Below are positions 23,389-35,527 of a stretch of DNA of 64,000 nt, in pieces; the stretch's first letter is position 1, and each line of letters starts with the position of its first letter. A program made the position numbers and the translations under genes. This stretch comes from Nosema muscidifuracis. Taxonomy: Eukaryota; Microsporidia; Nosematidae. A model generated the notes under the pieces. That model was given only the letters and a program-made list of their open reading frames with translations. It ran no database searches and was not told where the DNA came from. The stretch is taken from assembly GCA_028335825.1 (NCBI GenBank), contig JAIOKI010000002.1:868001-932000 (forward strand), read 5' to 3'.

Positions 23389-24870
23389 AAAATAAAAGAG
23401 ATAATTTCATTTTTATACTTATATTATCTGATAAATATTAGAGATTTATTTTTAATTATTATATTTTTGAATATCATTTCTACGCCATATTTTTATTCTA
23501 ATTCATCTCTATAGACTTAAATCATGGAAGTATGAATATTATCATTAAGATACATCTTATATTATAAAACATATTTGTTTGAAGATTAAAATATATAAGT
23601 ATTAATATGAGACTTTTTATACCGTAATGGAATAAATTAATTTAATCATCAAGAAATTTATAAATAAAAATTTTAAAATAATTTATTATTTTACCCCATG
23701 TAAAAGAAATTAAATTAAAAGATAATAATAATATAAATTAAAATGTATTAACTTATCATACATGAATATCTATTATAATAATACTATTTAGTATTCTAAG
23801 ATTGATCTCTTATGAATTAATAAAAATTTTATATTTTCTGACTTTATGATTTAATTGATAAAATTTAATCACTATCTTTTATCTAAATGATACTACCATA
23901 TTATAATTATAAATATAGAAAAGTAAGAATAATATTTTATTGGTTAAAAATTAGAAAAAAATAATGTTTCTTTAACATCTTTATATTTCCATATATGTGA
24001 TATATATTTTACTCCCTTAAAATTTAATAATATTATATAATTATTATATTTATAATGAGGAGTAAGTCGATTCAGAAAAAATATTAACAATATAGAAATA
24101 ATGAATTAAAAAAGTATATTTAATGTTATAGAATATTCATTCATTCTGCTAATATCTTTATAATACCTAAAACTCTAATTCTTAAGATCATTATTACTAT
24201 CTCACTAGATTTATTTTACCTATTAACAATAATCTTAATAGAGATAGAACAAAGTAAGTAAATTTTAATGAGTTTATAAAGTTATCAGTATTTCTTCTAT
24301 TCTTAAAAACTCAAGATTATTATAAATATCTCCACTTCTTCTTCTACGACTATATCATTAATCTGATACAAGTCATCATCATATATTAGTGTTTACTTTC
24401 TTGATTCCAAAGATCTCACATGTTTTTTTAATGATCTTCCATAGCTTAGAATAGATCTCTAATCACTCAATTATATCTTGATTTTATTTGATGTATTCTA
24501 AATTATTATCCATGGGATCTAAAAAGTTGTCTTTTTTATGTTATGGGTCTAAAAAATAATTTTATGATTAGATTAATAAGATAGAGAAGTCTTTTTTCAG
24601 CCTCATATATATTATTAATTAATTAATAAAATGAATCATTAAGAATAAATTAAAATAACATAAATAAAAAAATATATTTATTAAGTATTATATAAATAAT
24701 ATACAATACATAATTTAATATTTTTCCTTAAAGATATAAATTAGATGATAGTAAAACTATTCAGAATATTTATTAAATCATTTTTGTTTACCATATTATT
24801 ATCATGATTTTAGATTTGAAAATTATTTTTGATTTTGGAAATATCTTTAAATTGTATATATATTTGTATA
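23389..24870. other. AT-rich intergenic stretch with orphan start motif
   Basis: No gene recognised. The 24300-24540 part is slightly less AT-rich but shows no clear frame. It contains an orphan CCCC-ATG-TAA at 23694, listed separately. Confidence 0.4.
23694..23703 (+). promoter_or_regulatory. Orphan CCCC start motif with ATG followed by TAA
   Basis: TTTTACCCCATGTAA has the same motif and spacing as the start at 9858, but the ATG is followed at once by a stop. It may be the head of a lost gene, or chance. Confidence 0.3.
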
Positions 24871-26000
24871 ATGTGATTTCCCAAAACCCCCTAAGATTTT
24901 TATAAAAAAATTATCAATATATATTGAATTTCTTTCGTATAAACTGGGAGTAATTAAATTCAATTATAGATGACTAAGACCTATAAAGAAAGATACTGGA
25001 AATGCTCCAATGTAACTTATAATGTCAGATTAACCACTCTAATGATTAAATTATTAAATCAGTTGGAGTTTATATACACACTATGTTTTTAATAATATTT
25101 TGAAATATAAAATGAAGAGTATTATAATAGTTATACTTGCTGATTCACATTTTGTTTTTAGAAATGAGTTATGTAATTAAAATTTTGGAATCCTTGTAGT
25201 ATTTATGATTATTATACAATGACAAGATGTATCATTTGATAATATAAAGGAATCTATTTATAGATTTAATTTAATTTACTTGTATTAAATCCTGATTTTT
25301 GATATTACTGAATTAAATTTTCCTAATGGCAGAAGTTCCTTCTTAAATAAAGAATTAGATTTAGTGAAGATTTTTAAGTTTTCTTTAAGTAGTTTTTATT
25401 AAGTATATATTATACATGAAGATTCAATGGATAGCGTTTTCCTATGATCTATCGTTTATTTCTAATAAAAATAACGAAAATGATGATAATGTCTTTAATC
25501 TTATTAACTCTTCTCTAGACAATAAATCAGTGGGATTTTCCTAATATAATATTTATAATGAAAAAGTAGAAAGCTTATTAAATATGTATAAAGATATTAT
25601 AGGACCACATTTAGTAGAAAAATATATACTTTTTGGTTAGAACTAATAATGTTGTTGAAGGATTTAATTCAAAACTTTATAATCTAATTAATAAAAATAA
25701 TTCTAGTTTCTTGCAGTACCTTAATAATCTTAAATATATTTAAATATTGAATGACTACAAGAGGAAAGTCAAAAAAATAAATATAAAATATGTTGATAAG
25801 GAAAGCGATATTAAGAAGTTGTAGTGATCTTATAATACAAGAATAATTACTTTAGAAGTTCTTTTGTGTGGATTGATAGGAGCAATTAAATTAAATGCTT
25901 AAATATTTTTTAAGCAAATATACGACATAAACGTATCTTAAATTTTATAAATAAAAATTTTACAATAATCAGGGTTAACTTTCAAAAAAAAATCTAACAT
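24870..26000 (+). mobile_element. MULE-type DNA transposon relic, copy 1
   Basis: The plus strand at about 25560-25820 encodes SLLNMYKDIIGPHLVEKY, then RTNNVVEGFNSKLYNLI, LQYLNNLKYI and LNDYKRKVKK. RTNNxVEGFNSKL is the C-terminal hallmark of Mutator-like (MULE) transposases, which cut and paste DNA. A later LLCGLIGAIKLN segment (about 25860-25900) is matched in inverted orientation at 37.9 kb. The transposase is interrupted by several stops and one frame change, and its N-terminal half is not recognisable. A candidate terminal repeat is ATTTCCCAAAACCCCCT near 24880, similar to ATTTCACAAAACCCTC near 37833. Confidence 0.6.
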
Positions 26001-27165
26001 ATTTATCAATTTATAAGCTACTAACTGAACCTGTTATTTTAGTCATTTTTAACAAAAACATGAGGAAAAGAAAAGTTAATATTTTCGAAAAAAGAACCAT
26101 CTTTATTATAATAAGAATTATAAATCTTGAATAATTTTAATTAGATTAAAATTATTAATAATAAAGTAAAGAACAAATGTTATATAGAAATCTACTAGTT
26201 ATGTTATAAATTTAATGGAATAATTATTTTTAAAAAAAATGAATGATCAACGTCAGGAAAATAATTTAAATTACAAGATTGAAAATCTAATGTATCACAT
26301 TGGAATGATATTTATGATAAGTTGTTACAAGAAGCAGTGCATATGAAGGTCTAGATAGAATTTTATGAAAGGATATGAAGAGAATATCATTTTTAAGAAG
26401 TAAATATTGCCAAAAATATAACATATAAACAGATACTAAAATTGTAAAGAAAGGATTTAATAAAATATTATCATAATGACTATATTGTTAGATAAAGAGG
26501 AATATATGATTTAAAACAAAAAATGGTAAAATTATCATTTTAAGAGAAGTATAGAACAACACGTCATTAAGTATATATAAAACAAAATATTTATGATTTA
26601 ATATTTTTTGTCAATTACTTATTCATCAATCTTTTCAATTTAAACTTCTGACAAGTCTGCTTCTTTTTAATCTTTATTATAGATTTCTTATGACTCTTGT
26701 TCATAGTTTAGCTTTCTAAAGTTCCTCTGAGTACTTTATTAAAATCTCATCTTCTATTCAACTTTTTAATTTGAGTTACATTTTATATCTTGTAACCAAT
26801 AATAGTGTCATTATTGAAATAAATTTGTATAAAAAAATAATTGATCATATTTGTGTTTCATCTAGGTTAGGTAAGTTATAAATCACAAAACTTATTTTTA
26901 CATATATTAAATATTTATGAACTATTAACAATATTTTGAATTTAATATTAATTTAAAATTTGATCAATTTATAAAAATTTAATTAATTACTTTATAAATC
27001 GAAACGAACTATATAATTAAATTTAAGTACATTGTAGTGAAATTTGATTTTATGATAAAATGATTAATAAAAAATACTTGAATCAATAATTGATAATATT
27101 TTAGATCAAGTAAATGTGAGACCAAAATAACTTCTTTTGTAGTTATATTTAACAACTTAGTAACT
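26001..27165. other. AT-rich intergenic stretch
   Basis: Nothing recognised. Protein-like scraps at 26.2-26.6 kb are too short to name. Confidence 0.4.
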
Positions 27166-27169
27166 ACTT

Positions 27170-27310
27170 ACCACAAAAATATACAGATCAGAGTTCTCAA
27201 GAACATTCTTGAAAGTATGTCTTGCGATCATAGATGAGAACACATGTAAAGAAAGAACTGCAAGTAGCATCTTTCTATGATAGATACCATTCATCTATTG
27301 TAATTCTGAA
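27170..27310 (+). mobile_element. LINE relic, fragment 4
   Basis: A short GC-richer island that encodes NIQIRVLKNILESMSCDHR in one frame and KKELQVASFYDRYHSSIVIL in another. The first matches the AYIQSxVLKKTLESIS motif of the fragment at 3785, the second the FYDR segment at 10678. This places the two motifs next to each other in the parent LINE. Confidence 0.45.
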
Positions 27311-27557
27311 AATAAATAACAAATTTTAGTAAATTTAGATAAAAAATCTAGTTTATATAATCATAGTGTATTTTATAGTATTGTAAGATGAAATTTTAAT
27401 TAAAATTTTATAACTTTTTTAAATTAAAATTAATATCAATATAAAATATTTTTTAAATATTTTAAAATCACTTTCATACAATACTTTTTTAGATTAAAAT
27501 CATAAGATTTTAATTAAAATATTATTAATTAAAAATAAACTATATAAATACATAACA

Positions 27558-27560
27558 CCC
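27558..27560 (+). promoter_or_regulatory. CCC motif upstream of family A copy 3
   Basis: ACACCC lies ten bases before the ATG at 27571, the widest spacing among the supported genes. It still picks this ATG, which gives a longer N-terminus than the other family A members. Confidence 0.6.
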
Positions 27561-27570
27561 AAAATTTAAA

Positions 27571-28632
27571 ATGAAGACACCTAATACCAACAATACTAAC
27601 AAAGTTTATCTTGCTATTAACAATCCAGAACGAAACGAAATTAATAAAGATGCAGCGGAAGATCAAAATATTGAAGGATTAGGAGCACATGAAATTGATA
27701 ATTTGAATTCTTCTAACAAGGTAGCTGCTACAAATTCTACTTCAGAAATATTACTTAACCCAAGTACAAAAGCTAATTTTGAATATATAGATAAATTTAT
27801 TGATTGGAAATTTGATGTTATAATTTCGAAGATACAAATGTGTAAGAATATGACACAAAACGTAAATGTTCAAGATTCTGAAAAAAGAGAAATCAGTATA
27901 ATACCAAAATGTTTGGAGCATTATACTAGAAAGTTATGTAATTGTGATCCAATTTGCTTAAAATATTCTTATGATTATTTATCGTTTTACAGAATATGTA
28001 CATTATATGATTTTGAAAACATTTATACAGATGATAAGTATATTGAAGGGTGTGATAAATACGATTATCGACCGATAAACAAAAAACTGGTAAAATATGA
28101 CGTAGGTAAACATGTCGATAAAGCCAAGGATATTTTTTTTAAAAAATTAGAAGAGCTTTGTGATAATGCTTCTAATATAAATGCTGTCAGATGCAGTGCG
28201 TATGAATTACGTGACGAATGTTTTAACAACTTGAAGTGTTTGTCTGATGCTGTAAGTCGAGATATTCAATCAGATTGTAAGAACGAAGATTTTGAGAATC
28301 AACTTAATGAAATTAGCAAAATATTGAATGTTGAATTAATGATAAGAAGCCCTGAAGATTTATTTGTTAGACATGATCCTGTTCATTATGGAAGAAGATT
28401 ACATAGTATTGAAGAAATTTCTACAGTTGAAAATTCTACTGAAACTAAAGATTTCGATATAAATACTGTTGTACCTGTTTCAGTTACAGGAATAGTATTG
28501 ATAAGCTTATTAGGATTATATTCTGTTAAGAATAAGAAGAATAAAATGAAATTAGGATGCGGTCTTACTGGTGCATTTATCATTATAATATCTTTGATAA
28601 TCTACTTAATATCATCTGGAATATTTAATTAA
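27571..28632 (+). CDS. Cysteine-rich membrane-anchored protein, family A copy 3
   Basis: 353 residues. The twelve family cysteines are at 91, 114, 123, 125, 129, 143, 161, 197, 208, 217, 223 and 236 with conserved spacing; landmarks are IPKC, LCNCDPIC and RCSAYEL. It differs from the other copies in two ways: an extra N-terminal region of about 55 residues, rich in N, T and S and free of cysteine, and two C-terminal hydrophobic segments (about 300-318 and 329-350) instead of one. There is no signal peptide. It is the only copy on the plus strand and is followed by a Ty3/gypsy fossil and then a family C gene. The most diverged family A member; function unknown. Confidence 0.88.
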   Translation: MKTPNTNNTNKVYLAINNPERNEINKDAAEDQNIEGLGAHEIDNLNSSNKVAATNSTSEILLNPSTKANFEYIDKFIDWKFDVIISKIQMCKNMTQNVNVQDSEKREISIIPKCLEHYTRKLCNCDPICLKYSYDYLSFYRICTLYDFENIYTDDKYIEGCDKYDYRPINKKLVKYDVGKHVDKAKDIFFKKLEELCDNASNINAVRCSAYELRDECFNNLKCLSDAVSRDIQSDCKNEDFENQLNEISKILNVELMIRSPEDLFVRHDPVHYGRRLHSIEEISTVENSTETKDFDINTVVPVSVTGIVLISLLGLYSVKNKKNKMKLGCGLTGAFIIIISLIIYLISSGIFN

Positions 28633-28929
28633 ATATTTTGCATCAATTTATATTGGGTGGTATATTTCACAAATATATTATTATACTGCCTAAAATTGAG
28701 TATTGTAATCACTTAAAAGATTAATTAACATAATGTCTTTTTATTTTATAAGAATTGGTCAATGAATATGTATGTAAATCTTAATGATTATATGAAGCAA
28801 AATCGATATAAAAATGAGATATATCAATTCTGAAAACTATTTAAGTTATAGATCTTCAGTTAAATTAATCATAAAGAAATATGAAAATATAAGTTATTCA
28901 TCAAACTCCTTTTCTTTGATACATATCTT
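28633..28929. other. AT-rich intergenic stretch
   Basis: No gene seen between family A copy 3 and the retrotransposon fossil. Confidence 0.4.
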
Positions 28930-31340
28930 TAAAATTTTTCACATAAATTTCAATATTTACCTTCAATAACAAATTTGCACAATTTATTAACTCTATAAAA
29001 TTTTAAATGCTCATCAATCAAGCTATTCGTTACAGAAACATTTTCTTATCATTTTTTGCAATCCATGGTAAATTCTTCTATAATTAGTTGAATTGTTTTA
29101 ACTTATTAATAGTATTGTGAAACTCTTTAACAAACCAATCAAACAAAAAATATAATTTGTATGACTTCTTAAATAATAAATCTTTGTAATCATAGGTATA
29201 CAGTAAAAATGATCCAAAGAATCTCAAAAATTTATATGACTGTAGTAGTGTATTTATATTTCACTGGAAATATCAAATAATATTTTTTTGATAAATGATA
29301 ACATTCATGGTCTACTTATGATAGAATATCGAATCAATTAGATTTGAAAATCACATTCTTTAGGAATTTCAAACCTTAGATTGAATAATAATCTTGTGAA
29401 TAAGATATTTCTAAACAGGTACAATTTATAACTATCATTTGTATTTTACCTTAGTTGTCTCATAGATCTAATAAAAAGAAGTCTATCCATAGTTGAATAG
29501 AATACAAATTGAACTATTTTTTATCTTAGTAAAAAATCATAATCTACAAATAGTTTATGCCATAAAATTAAAACTTACGAACTTCTCTCATCATTATTCT
29601 CTGATTTGACTACAAATTTTTTTTTACTTTTTATTAAATATGGGTATAAAAATACTAGACTTCAATCTAATGATATAATATCGTTATTCAAAAAGTCAAT
29701 AATTGCTTAACTTACAATAATTTTTTATCTTAGTTAAATCCATATATGTCACAACAAATATTACTGTAAATAAAAATCGAAATTTTATTCGCACCATATT
29801 TCTTAATAATATGTCAATCAAGTATCTTTATATATAGTGCATAAATAACAATTTAACCAATCAATATCTGCTATACCTTAACTTTTCTATTTATTTATAT
29901 TTCTAGAATAGGTATGTTTTATCTTCTATATCTCATTTCAATCACATTTATTTGTTGCATTTAATCTTTGATTCTTATAGAAAATAGATAGACGACATAC
30001 CCTGTTTCGACTGTTCTTATAAGTACGAGGATATTAGATGAAAGATAGTTCTAAATTTTAAAATTTTCTTATATAATATATTAAATTTAATACTAAGACC
30101 AAAGTCTTTATTGTTTTACTTCTTATAGTTTTAATTTTATCATAAAAGATTATAGATTAAATCTTCAATAAAAAGTTCAGTGTCTTTATTTCTATTTCTG
30201 TTACATGAGATAGTAAGTAATTATAAATCTTTTAGTCAATTCTTTGTACCCGAACAATATACCAGATATTTATACTTATACTATGATGAATTTCTAATTT
30301 GGTCCTAGTTTTACTGTATATAGATGAAATATCTATAATTAAATGATTCTAGTCATTATATTTATGCTTTCTGATCCTTAAATAAGGTGAATTACCTTGT
30401 GCTGAGTCATTATCGTATTTATAACACTATAAAATATTCATATAATAATATATCTAAACACATTACATATAAAAAATAGCCATTCTTTGTATTGCTAATC
30501 CTCAAGAACAGATATCAATTCATGACCAAGATTACATTCTTAACGACTAAATAAACAGTTTAATTATACATCATATTAAACTATAAGACAAAACTAGATA
30601 TAGTATTTTTAGTACTATATGGATTATCAATTATTAATCTTTGAGTTACCTTCTTTATCAATATAGTATTTATTCCGAAGAATAGAAATCTATAGATATA
30701 TTTATATTTCAGATATTCTTTTATAGAAATTCATGATCTATAGTTTGTACAAATTGTTTTTAACATCTTTAGAGTCATATAATTCTAAAATTTTCTTTAG
30801 TATTTTACCAACTTCAGCGTATATATAAATATTTGTTCATGATTTTCTGAATATCAGGTAGTTTATCACAAACAACGACCATCTTTTATTTACAAATAAG
30901 ATGAAGTTTTTGTCATATGGTAAGTAAAATTTAGTAATATCAAAATTATCTGAATCTAAAATACTTGTAAATAGCATACAATCAGATTTCAATCCATATA
31001 TAGAGACTTTTACAGTATAAAATAATACAATTCTTGCCATTGTTTCATAAACAAGCCTATAATGTAGTTTATACAAATAATGAATTAGCAAGTATTGCTC
31101 TTCATTTACAATTTAAGAAATCAGTAGTGTGTATATACTTAAAACTTGATTTAATAAGTCAACATCAAAAATGGTTGCTTTTGCATTACGATATAAACTG
31201 AAGAATTGACAATAATTTTTTCTATTGGTACATTGTCCCCTTTGTCTATTGATGTAATAATGTATGTCTAAGATTTCATTTCCTTTATTTTGTTTATTCA
31301 ATAGAAATTCATAATAAAGGGGTAATTTATTTGACATTAT
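28930..31340 (-). mobile_element. Ty3/gypsy-like retrotransposon fossil 2
   Basis: Minus-strand remains of a long retroelement: an upstream part with two open stretches (31113-31337 and 30837-31091) that may be gag/protease, and near 29.7-29.8 kb an integrase-core-like segment (KKYGANKIS). The part at 30.8-31.3 kb is repeated at 38.5-39.1 kb. It is broken many times and old; LTRs were not found. The 74-codon stretch at 31113-31337 starts with an ATG preceded by TTCC at host-gene spacing, so it could also be a small host gene. Confidence 0.45.
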
Positions 31341-31342
31341 GG
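31341..31342 (-). promoter_or_regulatory. CC motif before the 31113-31337 open stretch
   Basis: TTCCATAATG has the same form as ATCCATAATG before three family B genes. It suggests that the element, or a small gene here, used host-like start signals. Confidence 0.35.
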
Positions 31343-32522
31343 AATATTACTGAAAATATTAACAAAGAATGTATGGTTCCTGTAGAGTAGTGATCTAAAG
31401 GTATGTTTAAAATAAAGTCTGGTATAATAACAAGTATTCTTAGAAATCAGTTCGAATGACATTTAGGACTAAGTAATTATATTATATAGAATAATTAATA
31501 AATTCTGCATCAACAGAATTCATGTGTGAGTAGCTCATAATAAATTTAGAGCATTAAGAAAAAAAAACATAATAAATGAATTAATTACAAACAAATACAA
31601 AAAATATTCTGCTATGTTATATTATTATATTATAAATTTTGTTATGACCACGTGGCTTATCGTAAGATAATAACATAAATTATTATTCTATAAAAATTGT
31701 AGAAGGATCATTCCAATTTTCTTTGTTAAGTCTTGATATAGCGTAACATTTTATATGCACAATATTCATACATATTAAGTTTTGAATTTGAATTTTGGCT
31801 GGAATTTTGTTTGAATTATTTTTCTAACCACATAAAATTTTTAGAAATGTGAATTATTAATTTAATTTACAAAATTATATTTTTTAAATTACTCACTTCA
31901 TATTAAATATATGTTTAATATTAATAAATTACAAAGAAACAATCAATTTATCTATGTATAATCAACTATAAATAAAAGATGATATTCTACTCTTCTAACA
32001 ATAATAAAGTATTTAAATTATCAAACAATATTGTTATATAATTTATTGGAGTATTTACATTTTTTCACTCTCATATTATAAATTATAAACTCAGAATTTA
32101 AATATTGAATTTTTAATTTATTATTATCAATCAAACATCTTGAATTTATAAAATTTAATTTCTTTAATCATAAGCATTCTGATGACACATAAAAATTATT
32201 ATTTCTTTGCCTGACATAAACAAATGTTTGATATATTTTTAATATAAATAATTTTTTTTTAAATTAAGATTACACAACAATTACATAAAAATAAAATATT
32301 ATATTTAAAATCATAAATTTATTATTTTTTGTAACTAAAATATAATATTTCATAAATATATCTTAACAAATGTTAAATTAAAAATTATTCAATTTAAATA
32401 CAAAAATAAGAATTCTTTATTCCTTTATTTCTAACATATCTATGATTTTTTATTTATCAATTTTAAATTAAAAAAAATTAATTTATTTAAAAAAATATAA
32501 ATTTGAAATTTTTTACACCATC
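31343..32522. other. AT-rich intergenic stretch
   Basis: No gene, RNA or element recognised. Confidence 0.45.
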
Positions 32523-34157
32523 ATGAATTTTTTTGGTTTACTACATTTAATATCAATTGCTACATCTAAACTGAAAAAAGAAATACTAGAAGATTTATCT
32601 AAAATAATTTTGAAGAAAGCTGAATCAGAAGATTTTGAATTTATAAGCAAAGACTGTAATCTTCCAATGCATGTACTAAAGATTTGTAAATCACGGATTG
32701 TTATCACAAGATACGATACATTACTATATTTAACAAGAGAAATTACTATAAGCTTCAATAAGTACCTAGATGAAAAATTTGAATTGAAAGATGAATTGAA
32801 AAAAAAACTTGTTAAAATTGTTTACGAATTCAGAGATAAAAATAAGTCCTTTTATATTGTAAAAAATAAAGAAACTAGTGAATATAGAGATATAATCTAT
32901 AATTTAATGAAAAATCTTTCAAATTATTCTCATTATATTAATAATAATGAAGTTACTAAGTCATTCTTAACATACAATGAAGACGTGAAAAATAATCCAT
33001 CTTCAAAAGACTCAGACTATACTAGTGAATTTATTTCAAATCTAAGCTATTCAAAAGGTTGTGATCATTTTGAATTTAAATTTTGTTTAACTCAATATAG
33101 TGATAATATATTTATATACAATATTAATATGAATGAATTTAATTATAAAAAATATCTTGAGTATTATCTAAAAAATTACTACTATTTTAAGCGAAAAGAA
33201 TTAAACGAAATATTACGATTATTATCATTAATAAATATTTCCCGTATTTATATTGATAGAGAAGATAATATAGTTAAGTCAAGAGTAAGAAAATTTGAGA
33301 AATGCAGAAAAATAATTGAATCTAATGAAAATAGCTTGTTTGATCAAGATGATCCTTATGAGTATTTTGAGTCTGTATCTAACTCTAGTAAAAAAGACCA
33401 TCAAAACCTACAAGTGGGATTGTTTAATAATAAAATATATATAAACACGCATTATTATGTTAAAAATTCTGACAATAAAAAGCATAATTGTATCGATGAA
33501 GGTGTTTTTGAAGAAATGAAGATTTTTTTCAAAACTTGTGGAAGTAGCAGTGTAGAAAAATTTGAAAATATTTTAAGATTTTTTTATCTTATAAAAGATA
33601 GTAAATTATACAAGGATATTTTAATAAGTATTCTATCTAATACAGGAAAAGCTAGAAATTTGATAATGTATGAAATTCTATTCATCTTAGGTTTAGTTGA
33701 AAAATGTGATAATAAACTAAATCTTGATTACGTTAATCCTAAATTAATCAAAGAAAATGATAATTCTAAATCTGAATATTACAAGAAACTTTCTCAGTTT
33801 ATCATTGATGAAATTAGTTATCATCATAATAATATTTCGAGCATATATTTTGATCTATTAATGTATTTTGAAATATGTGAGATGTATGAGAAGAAAATCA
33901 CTGATAATTTTTCTAAAGATACAAAGATGCTATTTAAATTCATCAAAAGTGTAAAAAATAAATCAAAGAATACTTTTGATCACATTATTCTTTGCATAAA
34001 TGAATTCCTTTCGAAGATTTATCAAAAAGAAAATAATGCTAAATATGGATACGATATTTATGAAGAAATGTTTTCTGATATTAAATATATTATGAAAGGA
34101 CCTAGGCATAAAAATATTAAAAAAATGTTTTGTATTAATAGACGAAATATTAATTAA
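32523..34157 (+). CDS. Secreted 540-residue family C protein, copy 3
   Basis: 544 residues, the complete plus-strand member. Seen: a hydrophobic N-terminus (MNFFGLLHLISIATS) as signal peptide; FNKYLDEKFELKDEL near residue 78; LSNYSHYINN near 137, shared with copy 2; SLFDQDDPYEYFE near 274, shared with copy 1; VFEEMKIFF near 330; and a lysine-rich helical C-terminal half. There are no further membrane segments. CACC in front of ATCATG (CC three to four bases upstream) supports the start. It is followed by a dead asparagine-synthetase-domain gene on the same strand. Function unknown; export predicted from the N-terminus only. Confidence 0.88.
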   Translation: MNFFGLLHLISIATSKLKKEILEDLSKIILKKAESEDFEFISKDCNLPMHVLKICKSRIVITRYDTLLYLTREITISFNKYLDEKFELKDELKKKLVKIVYEFRDKNKSFYIVKNKETSEYRDIIYNLMKNLSNYSHYINNNEVTKSFLTYNEDVKNNPSSKDSDYTSEFISNLSYSKGCDHFEFKFCLTQYSDNIFIYNINMNEFNYKKYLEYYLKNYYYFKRKELNEILRLLSLINISRIYIDREDNIVKSRVRKFEKCRKIIESNENSLFDQDDPYEYFESVSNSSKKDHQNLQVGLFNNKIYINTHYYVKNSDNKKHNCIDEGVFEEMKIFFKTCGSSSVEKFENILRFFYLIKDSKLYKDILISILSNTGKARNLIMYEILFILGLVEKCDNKLNLDYVNPKLIKENDNSKSEYYKKLSQFIIDEISYHHNNISSIYFDLLMYFEICEMYEKKITDNFSKDTKMLFKFIKSVKNKSKNTFDHIILCINEFLSKIYQKENNAKYGYDIYEEMFSDIKYIMKGPRHKNIKKMFCINRRNIN

Positions 34158-34248
34158 ACAATTTATCTTAATTTTAACTATTAATTAAATTAAAATACAG
34201 TATTTAGTAATTTGTGTCATAAAATAATAACTTCTTTTATTTTTTTCA

Positions 34249-35073
34249 TGCTCTACAAGCAGAAATTTAATGGTGAGCAATATGAATTATTGGATTGAAA
34301 TTTTGATGCTTTTCTTTTATAATAGTAATTTTTTCTTGAAACAATCTTATATTCTATTATATAACTCAAATTAAATTCAAGTACTTATATGGGGGTGATA
34401 CTAAAAACCAAATTGTCAAGTGATGACTATGGCTAAGAGGCCAAAATAGTTTTAGAGAACTAGAGATTATTATGTATACGTTAGAGTTATATAGAGTTGA
34501 AAAAAAAGCTTGAGAAGAGAGATTTTTGAAAGAGCTTCTAGGAATTTGAAAATTTTTATTATCAGAAATACGTGTAAGGAGGAAAAAATAGACAAACTTA
34601 GGAAAAAGAGTTTAAAGAGCTAACTAAGAAGAAGAATCTGAGTGGATGTAATAAATACTCCAAGGGTAGATTATTGGATTTGGGTAAAATAATTGAAATA
34701 TGACATGGTAAATCATATATTGTTAGACTTGATTATGAAGACTTTTAAAGAAAATAAATTGTGATTTAAAGGGAATGAATGTAGAAAATTTATTTGTTGA
34801 TTGAAATTATTCATCTGGAGAGGAATTTTATATCATTAAACCCCAATTATGTTAAGCAGTAATATCTAATAATAATTTTGAAGCAAAGATTCCTTTCTTA
34901 GATACAGATTTAGTAAATTACTCATTTTATTTGAGTAAAGATCTTTCAGTAAATGATGATAAGAATAAATTTTTATTGAGAAATACAATTTGATGAATCT
35001 ATGATCATTTCCAAATAAAGCTATACAATATGGAACAAGAATGAACAAAGTAGAGAAATATATATGCAAGTAA
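34249..35073 (+). pseudogene. Asparagine-synthetase-domain protein (ASNSD1-like), decayed
   Basis: The 3' part is clear. An open run of over 40 codons ends an asparagine-synthetase fold, with FEAKIPFLDTDLVNYSFYLS (34877-34936) matching the family's E-A-R-x-PFLD-x-x-x-V-x-Y block, then NKFLLRN. In another frame FPNKAIQYGTRMNKVEK follows, ending at a TAA at 35071. The last segment resembles the PKRAxQFGSRIAK end of ASNSD1 more than true asparagine synthetase. Near 34260 KFNGEQYELLD may be the NGEI-type amidotransferase segment. The ATP-pyrophosphatase SGG(L/I)DS loop is not recognisable. At least one frame change and several stops mark it as dead. Where it exists, the family makes an amidotransferase/synthetase-like enzyme of uncertain substrate. 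Confidence 0.6.
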
Positions 35074-35527
35074 TAAAAAAGGATGCTAAAAAGAAAAAAG
35101 TTATAATTATTAAATTTTGATGATTATAAATATAGTAAAGAAAATTTTATGATTATTAATATTTTGGTGTAATTAAAGAACCTAGAAATATTACTGAATT
35201 TAGAAAATCTATGTAAAATACAAAAGATTTTATTGTAATACATTATAAAGATAGTTTTAAATTTAAATTATTTAAGATTCTATTAGAAATATAGTGTCGT
35301 TTTTATATAACTAAAAACTCAAAAGAATTACTTTCCTAAAGATATAAAAACTAACTCTTAATTAATAAGTTTAGATATTCTATATTTACAAAAATCAAGT
35401 ATCTTAAATTACAACATTTTGTAATTTAACTAATATTCAAAATAATATTTATGATGAATTTAATTTTTAATATTGAAAAAACCTAAAAATATTTACATGA
35501 ATATTTATTTATTTTAAGATTATGGAT
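35074..35527. other. AT-rich intergenic stretch
   Basis: No gene seen; 3' flanks of the dead synthetase-like gene and the homeodomain gene meet here. Confidence 0.45.
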
